Source of the DNA: Sedimentitalea arenosa
Lineage (GTDB): Bacteria > Pseudomonadota > Alphaproteobacteria > Rhodobacterales > Rhodobacteraceae
Reading direction: 5' to 3'
Assembly (NCBI RefSeq): GCF_016428585.1
Contig: NZ_JAELVR010000002.1
Span: forward strand, 1 to 64,000
Length of the DNA: 64,000 nucleotides
Part shown: positions 38,370 through 46,559 of the stretch, in pieces
Layout: every line of letters begins with the position of its first letter
How positions within the stretch are numbered: the first letter of the stretch is position 1
Notes under the pieces: generated by a model
Seen by the model: only the letters and a program-made list of their open reading frames with translations
Database searches by the model: none
Told to the model about the DNA's origin: nothing
Program-made: the position numbers and the translations under genes

Positions 38370-39929
38370 ATGTCACAGAGTGCGGCACGCAAACGGCGCG
38401 GAGGCGGCCGCGCGGGCAACGCCGCGCGACGGGGTGGCGCGGTGATCGAGCAGATGCCCTGGAACCCGCCGCTCAATATCGACCGCCCCATCGAGCCGCT
38501 GAGCGAAGAGGGGGTCATGGCGATCCACGAGGGCGCGATGGAGATCCTCGAGGATATCGGCATCGCGATCCTGAACCCCGAAGCATTGGAGATCTTCCGC
38601 GAGGCGGGCTGCCGCATCGATGGCGAGCTGGTGCGTTGCGGGCGGGAGTTCATCATGGAGATGGTCGGCAAGGCGCCCGACAGCTTTACCCTGACGCCGC
38701 GCAACCCGGAGCGGCGGATCACCGTCGGTGGCAACACGCTGCTGTTCGGCAACGTGTCGAGCCCGCCGAACTATTGGGACATGGAAATCGGCCGCAAGGT
38801 GCCGGGCACCCGCGAGATGTGCCGCAACCTGCTGAAGCTGACGCAGTATTTCAACTGCATCCACTTCGCCGGCGGCTATCCGGTCGAACCGGTCGACATC
38901 CATGCCAGCGTGCGTCACCTGGATGTCGTGCATGACAAGCTGGTGCTGACGGACAAGGTGATGCACGCCTATTCGCTGGGCAAGGAGCGGGTCGAGGACG
39001 TCATGGAAATGGTCCGCATCGCGGGCGGTTTGTCACATGAAGAATTCGACGCAACCCCCCGAATGTACACAAATATCAACTCCACTTCTCCGCTGAAGCA
39101 TGACTATCCCATGCTGGACGGCTGGATGCGTCTGGCCCGCCGGGGGCAAGGGCTGGTCGTCACCCCCTTCACGCTGGCGGGCGCGATGGCGCCGGTGACG
39201 ATGGCCGGCGCGGTGGCGCAATCGCTGGCCGAGGGTCTGATCGCCATTGCACTGGCACAATACATCCGGCCCGGCTGCCCCTGCGTGATCGGCACCTTCA
39301 CCAGCAATGTCGACATGAAATCGGGCGCACCGGCCTTTGGCACCCCGGAATACATGCGCGCGACGCAGATGACCGGGCAGCTGGCGCGGTTCTACAAGCT
39401 TCCGATGCGATCCTCGGGCGTTTGCGCCGCCAACGTGCCGGACGGGCAGGCGATGTGGGAGACCTCCAACAGTCTCTGGGCGGCGGTGCAGTCCGGCTCC
39501 AACATGGTCTATCACGCGGCCGGGTGGCTGGAGGGCGGCCTGATCGCCAGCCCCGAGAAATTCATCATGGATTGCGAGATCCTGCAGCAGATCCAGCGCT
39601 ACATGGACCCGTCCCTGACCGCCACCGGCCCGGACGAGATCGCGCTGGACGCGATCCGCGCGGTCGGCAATGACGGGCATTTCTTCGGCATCCAGCATAC
39701 GCAGGACCGTTATTCCACCGCCTTCTACCAGCCGTTCCTGAGCGACTGGAAGAATTACGAAGGCTGGGAAGCCGCCGGGGCGATTTGGACGCCCGAGCGC
39801 GCGCATCACCTGTTCAAGGAGATCGTCGGCAGCTTCGAGGCGCCGCCGATGGAGGATGCGATCCGCGACGAGTTGGCCGACTTCGTCGCCCGCCGCAAGG
39901 CCGAGGGCGGAGCGCCGACCGATTTCTGA
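38370..39929 (+). CDS. Trimethylamine methyltransferase (MttB) family protein, non-pyrrolysine type
   Basis: This 519-residue TIM-barrel protein belongs to the MttB superfamily (GLVVTPFTLAGAMAPVTMAG; GTFTSNVDMKSGAPAFGTPEY; NMVYHAAGWLEGGL). The reading frame has no internal amber codon, so it is not a pyrrolysine enzyme. Such members demethylate quaternary amines like glycine betaine or carnitine onto a corrinoid protein. The carnitine-to-betaine genes 18 kb away make betaine plausible, but no corrinoid protein or reductive activator is adjacent. The first 24 residues are Arg/Gly-rich (RKRRGGGRAG) and look disordered. Confidence 0.87.
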   Translation: MSQSAARKRRGGGRAGNAARRGGAVIEQMPWNPPLNIDRPIEPLSEEGVMAIHEGAMEILEDIGIAILNPEALEIFREAGCRIDGELVRCGREFIMEMVGKAPDSFTLTPRNPERRITVGGNTLLFGNVSSPPNYWDMEIGRKVPGTREMCRNLLKLTQYFNCIHFAGGYPVEPVDIHASVRHLDVVHDKLVLTDKVMHAYSLGKERVEDVMEMVRIAGGLSHEEFDATPRMYTNINSTSPLKHDYPMLDGWMRLARRGQGLVVTPFTLAGAMAPVTMAGAVAQSLAEGLIAIALAQYIRPGCPCVIGTFTSNVDMKSGAPAFGTPEYMRATQMTGQLARFYKLPMRSSGVCAANVPDGQAMWETSNSLWAAVQSGSNMVYHAAGWLEGGLIASPEKFIMDCEILQQIQRYMDPSLTATGPDEIALDAIRAVGNDGHFFGIQHTQDRYSTAFYQPFLSDWKNYEGWEAAGAIWTPERAHHLFKEIVGSFEAPPMEDAIRDELADFVARRKAEGGAPTDF

Positions 39930-40017
39930 GCCGTCCGGGGAACGGTTCAGTCTGGCATCTGGTCAAGCGGCCCGATAACCTGCGACGCAGAACGGGGCCT
40001 TTGGGAAAGCTGGCGGC

Positions 40018-41793
40018 GTGGACATCAGGACTGACGCGCAGATCGCGGCCCATCGGTTGGTCATGGCATCGCTCGCGGCGCTGGCCGGTCTGGCGCTCTG
40101 GGCGCTGGTCGAGCAATGGGACAACCCGGCGCTGCCGGCGGCGGCATATCTCGCGGCCTTCACCTTCACGGCCAGTTTCAGCACCATGGCATTGGCGCTG
40201 GCGGGTCCGGTTTCGGTGCGCGCGGCTCTGAGCGGAGCGCTCGCCCCGGCGATCCTGCTGACCGCGCTGGTCAGCCTCGCCGGCGCGCGCCACGCGGTCG
40301 CGACCAGCTTTCTCGACGATCCGGTGATGCTGTCGGTGGCCGGCATCCTGGTGCTGTTCGCGACGCCTTTCCTGCTGGTCTGGATGACCGAACGGGCCGA
40401 GTGGGCCAGCTATGCGCGCCTGTTCGATGCGACCTGGCGTATGGTGGTGCGCTACACGGTTGCGCTTGCCTTCGTGGCGGTGTTCTGGCTGCTGGCCTTC
40501 TTGGGCAACGCCTTGCTCAAGCTGGTCGACGTGACCGTGATCGACGTGGTTCTGCGCACCGACTGGGCGCGCTACATGGCGAGCGGCGCGATCCTGGGCC
40601 TGGGCCTTGCCGTCGTGCACGAGTTGCGGGAAACGCTGTCTCCCTATCTTCTGTTGCGCCTGCTGCGCCTTCTGGTGCCGGCGGTCCTGGCGATCGTGGG
40701 CGTCTTCCTGCTGGCGATTCCGTTGCGCGGGTTCGGCCAGCTATTCGGCGAGTTCTCTGCCGCCGGAACGCTGATGGCGGTGGCGATCGCGGCGATCACG
40801 CTGGTGAGTGCGGCGCTGGACAGGGACGATTCCGCCGCGGTGCGCACGCGCGGGCTGCGTCTTGCGACCCGGGCGCTGGCGCTGATCCTGCCGCTGCTGG
40901 CGGTCCTGGCAGTCTGGGCAGTGTTGCTGCGGGTGCGTCAATACGGTCTGACCCCGGACCGTATCCTCGCGCTGGCGGTGAGCGCCTTCCTGCTGGCCTA
41001 CGGCGCCTGCTACTGCGGCGCGGCGCTGCTGGGCAAAGGCTGGATGGCGCGCATCCGCAAGGTCAATGTGGGCATGGCGCTGCTGGTCCTGCTGGTCGGC
41101 GCCTTGTGGATGACGCCGGTTCTGAACGTCTATCGCCTGTCGGCGCAGAGCCAGCTGGCCCGCTACGAGAGCGGTGCCGCGAGCCTGGACCAGTTGGCGC
41201 TGTGGCAGATGGCGCATGAATGGGGAAAGGCGGGGCAGGCGGCGCTTGTGCAGCTTGAAGCGATGCGCGAGCGGCCCGACCATGCCGATCTGGTCGCCCG
41301 GATCGAGATGGTCCGGTCAGAGCCCAACCCCTTTCAGCTCGAACGACTGGTGCAGCAGGGCAAGGCGCCCAACCGGGCGGCCGAACTGCTCGACCTGATG
41401 CCGGTGCGCCCGGCTGGCGCGACGATGACGCTGGGCCGGTTTCTCGAGGTGCCCGACTATGGCCTCGATGCCTGGCTTCAGGCCTGCAACCGCGCCTTGC
41501 CCGACGGGCGCGCGGGCTGCGTTCTGGTGCAGGGCGGTTTCGCGCCGGTGGTGGCGGAGGAGGACCAAGCGGTGGTCATCTACCTGGACGGTGACGGGCA
41601 GAGCCGGGCGGATCATGTGGTCTGGCTGGAGGAGGGCGCATCGATATCGACCATGGTGCAATCGGGCACCGGCGATTGGCCCGCCTTGCCCGACACCGCC
41701 ATCGCCGACGCGCTGGACGGACGGTTCGACATCCGGCCCAGCGGGCAGAAAGCGCTGGTGTTGGAGGGTCTGGAACTGGTGCCGGCGCGGTGA
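40018..41793 (+). CDS. DUF4153 family membrane protein
   Basis: This 591-residue protein has about twelve transmembrane helices over residues 10-380 and a soluble C-terminal region of about 210 residues. The pattern (ARLFDATWRMVVRYTVALAFVAVFWLLAFLGNALL in the full protein; VHELRETLSPYLLLRLLRLLVP) fits DUF4153. The function is unknown. The start is a GTG preceded by GGGAAAG. The C-terminal part follows a helix-turn region (QLARYESGAASLDQLALWQM) and should lie outside the membrane. Confidence 0.8.
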   Translation: MDIRTDAQIAAHRLVMASLAALAGLALWALVEQWDNPALPAAAYLAAFTFTASFSTMALALAGPVSVRAALSGALAPAILLTALVSLAGARHAVATSFLDDPVMLSVAGILVLFATPFLLVWMTERAEWASYARLFDATWRMVVRYTVALAFVAVFWLLAFLGNALLKLVDVTVIDVVLRTDWARYMASGAILGLGLAVVHELRETLSPYLLLRLLRLLVPAVLAIVGVFLLAIPLRGFGQLFGEFSAAGTLMAVAIAAITLVSAALDRDDSAAVRTRGLRLATRALALILPLLAVLAVWAVLLRVRQYGLTPDRILALAVSAFLLAYGACYCGAALLGKGWMARIRKVNVGMALLVLLVGALWMTPVLNVYRLSAQSQLARYESGAASLDQLALWQMAHEWGKAGQAALVQLEAMRERPDHADLVARIEMVRSEPNPFQLERLVQQGKAPNRAAELLDLMPVRPAGATMTLGRFLEVPDYGLDAWLQACNRALPDGRAGCVLVQGGFAPVVAEEDQAVVIYLDGDGQSRADHVVWLEEGASISTMVQSGTGDWPALPDTAIADALDGRFDIRPSGQKALVLEGLELVPAR

Positions 41794-41863
41794 GCCGGGC
41801 GCGGCCCAAATCGGTCGAATTGGAAATGTTGGGTCAATCTTAAGACATCCGGTCCACCATCGC

Positions 41864-41884
41864 CCCGTTCAGAAAAGGAACGGG
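41864..41884 (+). promoter_or_regulatory. Hairpin presenting the ribosome-binding site of the H-NOX gene
   Basis: CCCGTTC (41864-41870) and GAACGGG (41878-41884) form a perfect 7-bp stem. Its seven-base loop AGAAAAG leads into the AAAAGGAA ribosome site, which is partly loop and partly stem, and the ATG begins one base after the stem. Folding of this structure would affect initiation, so it may tune H-NOX translation. The function is inferred. Confidence 0.5.
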
Positions 41885-41885
41885 C

Positions 41886-42473
41886 ATGCATGGTCTGATC
41901 AACAGGGCAATCCAGGCGTTCTTCATCACGACCTACGGGGCGGAGCGATGGGTGCGCGTGACCGAGGCGGCGGACCTCGCCTTCTCGGATTTCGAGGCGA
42001 TGCTGATCTATGACACGGATGATTCCGCGCGCCTGCTGGACGCGATGGCGGTCGAGCTCGACCGCCCGCTTGCCGAGGTGCTGGAGGATATCGGCACCTT
42101 CCTGGTCAGCAATCCGCAGGTGGAATCGCTGCGCCGGCTGCTGCGATTCGGCGGCGTGACCTATGTCGAGTTCCTGCATTCTCTGGACGACCTTCCGGAT
42201 CGCGCGCGACTGGCGGTCTCGGATCTCGAACTGCCGCGACTCGAACTGCGCGAGCACACGAAAGGTCTGTTCAGCCTGGTATGTCACCCGGGTCTGCCGG
42301 GCTTCGGCAGCGTCATGGTGGGACTGTTGCGCGCGATGGCGGACGATTACGGCGCGCTGGTCATGCTCGATCGCAAGAGCGGCGGAGACGGGCAGGACGT
42401 GATCTGGATTTCACTGGTCGAAAGCACCTTCGCCGAGGGGCGCAGCTTCGACCTGGGCGCGAGGGCGGGCTGA
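41886..42473 (+). CDS. H-NOX (heme-NO/O2 binding) domain protein
   Basis: This 195-residue protein is a stand-alone H-NOX domain. It has the opening MHGLINRAIQAFFITTYGAERW and a proximal haem ligand, His98, in VEFLHSLDDL. The usual YxSxR motif that holds the haem propionates (positions about 131, 133, 135) is Leu131-Cys133-Pro135 here, so haem binding may differ. It overlaps the next gene by one base, which encodes a partner cyclase with an HNOBA-like domain. The pair should couple nitric oxide or redox sensing to cyclic di-GMP. Confidence 0.87.
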   Translation: MHGLINRAIQAFFITTYGAERWVRVTEAADLAFSDFEAMLIYDTDDSARLLDAMAVELDRPLAEVLEDIGTFLVSNPQVESLRRLLRFGGVTYVEFLHSLDDLPDRARLAVSDLELPRLELREHTKGLFSLVCHPGLPGFGSVMVGLLRAMADDYGALVMLDRKSGGDGQDVIWISLVESTFAEGRSFDLGARAG

Positions 42474-43531
42474 TGGAGCGTGACGAACTGACCGGAATCC
42501 TCCAGGTGCTCTGCCCGATGCACGTGATGCTCGATGGCAGCGGGCATATCCGCGCCGTGGGCTCGACCTTGCAGAAGCTGCGCCCCGAGACGCCGATGGT
42601 GGGCGCGCGGTTCCTCGAACTGTTCGAGATGACCCGCCCGCGCAGCGTGACCGACATGGCGGGATTGCGCGCCGCCTCGCAGACCCGGTTGCGCCTGCAG
42701 TTCCGCGACAACCCGCGCACCACGCTGAAGGGCGTGGTGGTGCCTTTGCCCGGCAGCGACGGAGCGATCGTCAACCTGTCCTTCGGCATCTCGGTTCTGG
42801 ACGCGGTGCGGGACTACGCGCTGACCAGTGCCGATTTCTCGGCTACCGATCTGACCATCGAACTGCTCTACCTGGTCGAGGCGAAATCCGCCGCGATGGA
42901 GGCTTCGCGCCAGCTGAACCTGCGATTGCAGGGGGCCAAGATCGCCGCCGAAGAACAGGCCTATACCGATACGCTGACCGGTCTGAAGAACCGCCGCGCG
43001 ATGGACCACATCCTCGACCGGTTGACGGCGGCGGATCCACCCTTTGCCCTGATGCATCTGGATCTCGATTTCTTCAAGGCCGTGAACGACTCGATGGGCC
43101 ACGCAGCGGGCGATCATGTTCTCCAACAGGCGGCGCGGATCATGGTCGAGGAGACCCGCCAGCAGGACATGGTTGCACGGGTGGGCGGAGATGAATTCGT
43201 GCTGGTCCTGATGGGGCTGTCCGATGGCCGCAAGCTGGCACGCATCGCGCATCGCCTGATCGAACGGCTGGAAGAGCCGATGCCGTTCGATGGCCAGACC
43301 TGCCGTATCTCCGCCAGCATCGGGACGGTGATCAGCTCCGCGCATGACAGATGTTCGGCGGGCGACCTTCTGCACAAGGCCGACGTGGCGCTCTATGCCT
43401 CAAAACGTGCCGGACGCGGATGTCATACATTCTACAGCCCCGACCTTGGCGACATGGTCGAGGATGCAACATCGGAGTCGCGTGCGGACATCGATGAGGG
43501 ACGAACCCTCTATGGCGGCACCGCGGCCTGA
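42473..43531 (+). CDS. HNOBA-GGDEF diguanylate cyclase, H-NOX partner
   Basis: This 352-residue cytoplasmic protein has an N-terminal HNOBA/PAS-like domain (residues about 10-130, CPMHVMLDGSGHIRAVGSTL ... DFSATDLTIELLYLVEAKSA), a coiled linker, then a GGDEF domain. GGDEF is intact at 238-242, and an inhibitory RxxD (Arg229-Asp232) lies five residues before it. It should make cyclic di-GMP under control of the H-NOX protein, whose TGA it overlaps (TGATG). Confidence 0.88.
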   Translation: MERDELTGILQVLCPMHVMLDGSGHIRAVGSTLQKLRPETPMVGARFLELFEMTRPRSVTDMAGLRAASQTRLRLQFRDNPRTTLKGVVVPLPGSDGAIVNLSFGISVLDAVRDYALTSADFSATDLTIELLYLVEAKSAAMEASRQLNLRLQGAKIAAEEQAYTDTLTGLKNRRAMDHILDRLTAADPPFALMHLDLDFFKAVNDSMGHAAGDHVLQQAARIMVEETRQQDMVARVGGDEFVLVLMGLSDGRKLARIAHRLIERLEEPMPFDGQTCRISASIGTVISSAHDRCSAGDLLHKADVALYASKRAGRGCHTFYSPDLGDMVEDATSESRADIDEGRTLYGGTAA

Positions 43532-44109
43532 CGCCGGAGTCTTCTCTGAAGGTCGCGTCGGGTCGGCCGATCGCGAGGGGCCCGTTGGGACGAGACGCCG
43601 GAGCCCGTTGCCGGCGCAAGGGGGCGTGACAGGTCATGAACGTGCTATGAGCGAGCGTCGTATTCCGTGACGGAGCTGTAGTCCGGTTGCCTGACCCAAG
43701 ACACGCGGGCGAGCTGAGTTGACCCGGTGGGCGCGCCGAAATCCGTGAGAACCGATCTGGCGCAAGTGCGTGGCCGCCGGTCCGCGCGTGAGTGTCTTCC
43801 GTCCAGGCGTTTGCGTCCTGGTGCGGTCGGCGTGCTGTCGCCATCCGTCGCGTCCCGCGGAGCGGTCGCGATGCCTGTGGTCTGGCAGAGGCGAGTGTAT
43901 GAGGGCGGATCGGCTTCCTCTCACGCCCACGCAACGCCCGGTCCCGACGGCAGGGAAGTCCGCTCTTGCAGGACCGGGTCTGGCCTCATAGGCTCAACCT
44001 ATTGGACCAACGCGTATTGTTGCCGCGTCTCGGCCCTCCGCAGTGACCGGACGCGGGCGTCCGCTCGCGGGCCGCTCGCGGTCAGGGAAAAGGTAAAAGT
44101 CGGCGTAGG
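43532..44109. other. 578-base stretch without a recognisable gene, upstream of the Srf/Tag-like operon
   Basis: I see no credible coding region, tRNA or intrinsic terminator here. Reading frames present have arginine/proline-rich compositions typical of non-coding GC-rich DNA. The promoter of the ten-gene operon starting at 44110 should lie in its right part. The segment near 43991-44030 (CTCAACCTATTGGACC, then CGCGTATTGTTGC) is the most AT-rich, but no confident -35/-10 pair can be assigned. Confidence 0.6.
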
Positions 44110-44808
44110 ATGCGATTTGCGGTAACACTCATGGCCGTGTGTCTGGTCGCAGCCATCGGCATGTCGGTGGCGCTGCTGCTGCAATCCTGCGGAGTACGCC
44201 TGCCTTTCACCGGGACTCTCATCAGTTTCTGCGAGCCGGATGCGCTGGCACGGGCGCGGGCCGAGGAAGACCGGTTGCACGATGCCAACGCCGATCTCGC
44301 GGCGCGCATCGGCGGGCTGGAAAACGAACTGGGCGGGCTGGTCTGCAAGGCCGATCCGCCACCTCCGCCTCCACCCCCGCCCCCGCCACCGCCGCCGGAA
44401 CCGGAAACGCCCAGCGGACTTGCGCCCGATGCCTTCGATGGCGACGACATCTCGGTGATGGAGGGGTGCTGGCAGCTGTCCTCGGATTACGCGGTGCGCG
44501 ACATCAACTCGGGACGGATCACTCGCTTTCGCTATTGGCGCATCTGTTTCGATGCGAATGGCAATGGCACCGAGCAGATGCGTTCGACCGACGGGGTGCG
44601 CTGCAACGGCACGCTCACCGGGCGGATGCGTGGCAACGGGACGCTGACGATGCGCGAACCCGGCAACCTGCAATGCGACAACGGATCGTCGATCTTTCGC
44701 CGGGACGTCACCTGCACCCTGGATGCGCGCGGCACCGCGAATTGCGACACGTATCAACCCGAAACCAGAGGCCGCGGCGCTGCCACCTTGCGCCGGGCCG
44801 GGAGATAA
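44110..44808 (+). CDS. Membrane-anchored coiled-coil, polyproline, Cys-rich protein of the Srf/Tag-like operon
   Basis: This 232-residue protein is unrecognised. Residues 1-27 form a membrane anchor or signal (AVTLMAVCLVAAIGMSVALLL). A stalk with Cys27, Cys41 and Cys79 around a predicted coiled coil (ARARAEEDRLHDANADLAAR) follows, then 14 consecutive prolines (83-96). A C-terminal domain of about 110 residues has further cysteines (GCWQLSSDY, RICFDANGNG, DGVRCNG, LQCDNGSS). The stalk resembles that of the SrfA-like protein at 46560. It is first in the operon, five bases before the protease gene. The C-terminal domain is probably periplasmic; its role is unknown. Confidence 0.78.
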   Translation: MRFAVTLMAVCLVAAIGMSVALLLQSCGVRLPFTGTLISFCEPDALARARAEEDRLHDANADLAARIGGLENELGGLVCKADPPPPPPPPPPPPPPEPETPSGLAPDAFDGDDISVMEGCWQLSSDYAVRDINSGRITRFRYWRICFDANGNGTEQMRSTDGVRCNGTLTGRMRGNGTLTMREPGNLQCDNGSSIFRRDVTCTLDARGTANCDTYQPETRGRGAATLRRAGR

Positions 44809-44813
44809 CGGCG

Positions 44814-46550
44814 ATGGCTGACCATTTTCTGTCCAAGATCGGGATCGCGCCGGAGGATTTCGTCCTGGCGGGACAGGCGCCGGTGCTGGAACAGCACGCC
44901 GCGCTGCGCGACCTGCTGACCGAACGCGCTGGGCCCGAGGTGGCGGCGCTATTCGCGGAACCGCTGATCAGCCGGGGCAACGACACGGCACCGCCGACCG
45001 TGTCCTGGTACACGGAGCTTTCCGGCGATCCGCGCCCCCTGGCCAGCCTGTCGTCCGGGGAGCGGGACAGCGTCGAGCGGTATCTGGGTGACCACCTGCG
45101 TCCCTTGCGCGCTCTGACCGAAAATCCGGACACGGCCGAACTGGCGCTGGGCGCATTGAGTGTCTACGGGCAGGATGACGTGCTGGTGGTCGGCACACGC
45201 CCGGTGATCGTGAACTGGGGGCTGGTGCCGGGCGGCCATGGTGCCAACGTGGGCAGCAGGCCTGCGCATTTCGACGCCACGCTCGGACGATTCCTGACGC
45301 TCGCGCCGGCAAGTGCTGCGCCGCGCCGTCCGGTCGGAGCGGCGGAGGCCACGGGCGCAACGGTCGCCGCCGGTGCCGTCGCGGGGTCGGTCCGACCCGC
45401 CGAGGCTGCCGCATCCGAAGGCGCAGCCCGGGTGGTGGCACGTGAAAGGGTGATCTCGCCGATCGCCTGGGTGCCCTTGCTGGTTCTGTTGCTGCTGGCC
45501 GGCGGGAGTCTGGCGTGGCTGCTGATGCCGGGGACGCGGATCTTCAACGCCTGGGCATCGCCCCCCGCGATCACCGATGCGGCCACATTGCAGGCGGCGC
45601 GGGATCTGAACGACAGTCTGCGCGCCCGCCGGGACGCGTTGCAGGCGGCGCTCGACGGCGCGATGTGCCGCCCCGACGGTGTTCTGGTTCTGCCGAACGG
45701 GCGCACGCCCGAGGGAGTGCTGCCACCCGCGGTCGGAGTCGCGCCCGAACGCAAGGCCACCGCGGCCCCCGACGCGTTGCTGCCCAACAGTCCGGCCCGC
45801 GTGGTGGTGCCGGATGACAGCCCCTCGGGCGAGGGGTCGCTGCTGTCGCATATCGAGGCGCGCACGGTGATGGTTCTGGCGATGACCGGGGCGGGCACGG
45901 TCACGACCGGATCGGGCTTTTCGGTCGCGCCGGGAATGATCGTCACCAACCAGCACGTGATCGAACCGGCGCAATCGGCGGGGGGGCGTCTTCTGGTGAT
46001 CGGGGCCGGCCTCGCGGAACCGCAACTGGCCGAGGTGCTCAAGGTGCAGGGCCCGCTGCTTGAGGCGGGAGGAGATTTCGCGCTGCTGCGGATCGAGGCG
46101 ACCACGATTCCGACGTTCCCGGTCCATCTGCCGGGCCAGTCTCTCAAGCTGACCAACGTGGTCGCGGCGGGCTATCCCGGCGACGTTCTGGCGACGGATG
46201 TCAACTACCGGGCGCTGCTGAGCGGCGACCTGAGTGCGGTGCCCGGCCTGACGGTGACGGACGGGATCATCAATACCGAGCAGAAGATGGGGCCGGAGAC
46301 CAACGCGCTCATGCATTCCGCCGCGCTGTCCGGTGGCAATTCCGGCGGGCCGCTGATCGACATGTGCGGACGGTTGGTCGGGGTGAATACTTTCGTGCGG
46401 CAGGGAAAGCTCCAGAACCGGGGCTTTGCGCTGACATCGGGCGACCTGATGGCCTTCCTGAACGGCACCGGGGTTGCGCCCTCGGTCGACAGCTCGGTCT
46501 GCGAACCGGTGGTGCTGCGGGCGCAAGCCGCGCCGGCGGCGGCGGAGTAG
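44814..46550 (+). CDS. SrfA-like transmembrane protein with periplasmic trypsin-like serine protease
   Basis: This 578-residue protein has three parts. Residues 1-160 are a cytoplasmic SrfA-type domain (ALFAEP, VSWYTELSGDP, VIVNWGLVPGG). After an Ala-rich linker comes one transmembrane helix (213-238) and a short coiled coil. The periplasmic part is a trypsin-like protease: His381 (TNQHVIEP), Asp421 (GGDFALLRIE) and Ser510 (SGGNSGGPLID) form an intact triad. There is no PDZ domain. It is a homologue of the next protein over the N-terminal domain and stalk. It may cleave an envelope protein in response to the system. Confidence 0.85.
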   Translation: MADHFLSKIGIAPEDFVLAGQAPVLEQHAALRDLLTERAGPEVAALFAEPLISRGNDTAPPTVSWYTELSGDPRPLASLSSGERDSVERYLGDHLRPLRALTENPDTAELALGALSVYGQDDVLVVGTRPVIVNWGLVPGGHGANVGSRPAHFDATLGRFLTLAPASAAPRRPVGAAEATGATVAAGAVAGSVRPAEAAASEGAARVVARERVISPIAWVPLLVLLLLAGGSLAWLLMPGTRIFNAWASPPAITDAATLQAARDLNDSLRARRDALQAALDGAMCRPDGVLVLPNGRTPEGVLPPAVGVAPERKATAAPDALLPNSPARVVVPDDSPSGEGSLLSHIEARTVMVLAMTGAGTVTTGSGFSVAPGMIVTNQHVIEPAQSAGGRLLVIGAGLAEPQLAEVLKVQGPLLEAGGDFALLRIEATTIPTFPVHLPGQSLKLTNVVAAGYPGDVLATDVNYRALLSGDLSAVPGLTVTDGIINTEQKMGPETNALMHSAALSGGNSGGPLIDMCGRLVGVNTFVRQGKLQNRGFALTSGDLMAFLNGTGVAPSVDSSVCEPVVLRAQAAPAAAE

Positions 46551-46559
46551 GGCGCGGCA

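Noticed and set aside
38370..39929. Possible pyrrolysine-containing trimethylamine methyltransferase
   Set aside because: The frame is complete for 519 residues with no in-frame amber codon, so it belongs to the non-pyrrolysine group.
43532..44109. tRNA, CRISPR array or small gene in the long non-coding stretch
   Set aside because: No cloverleaf, regular repeats or credible coding frame were found on reading both strands.
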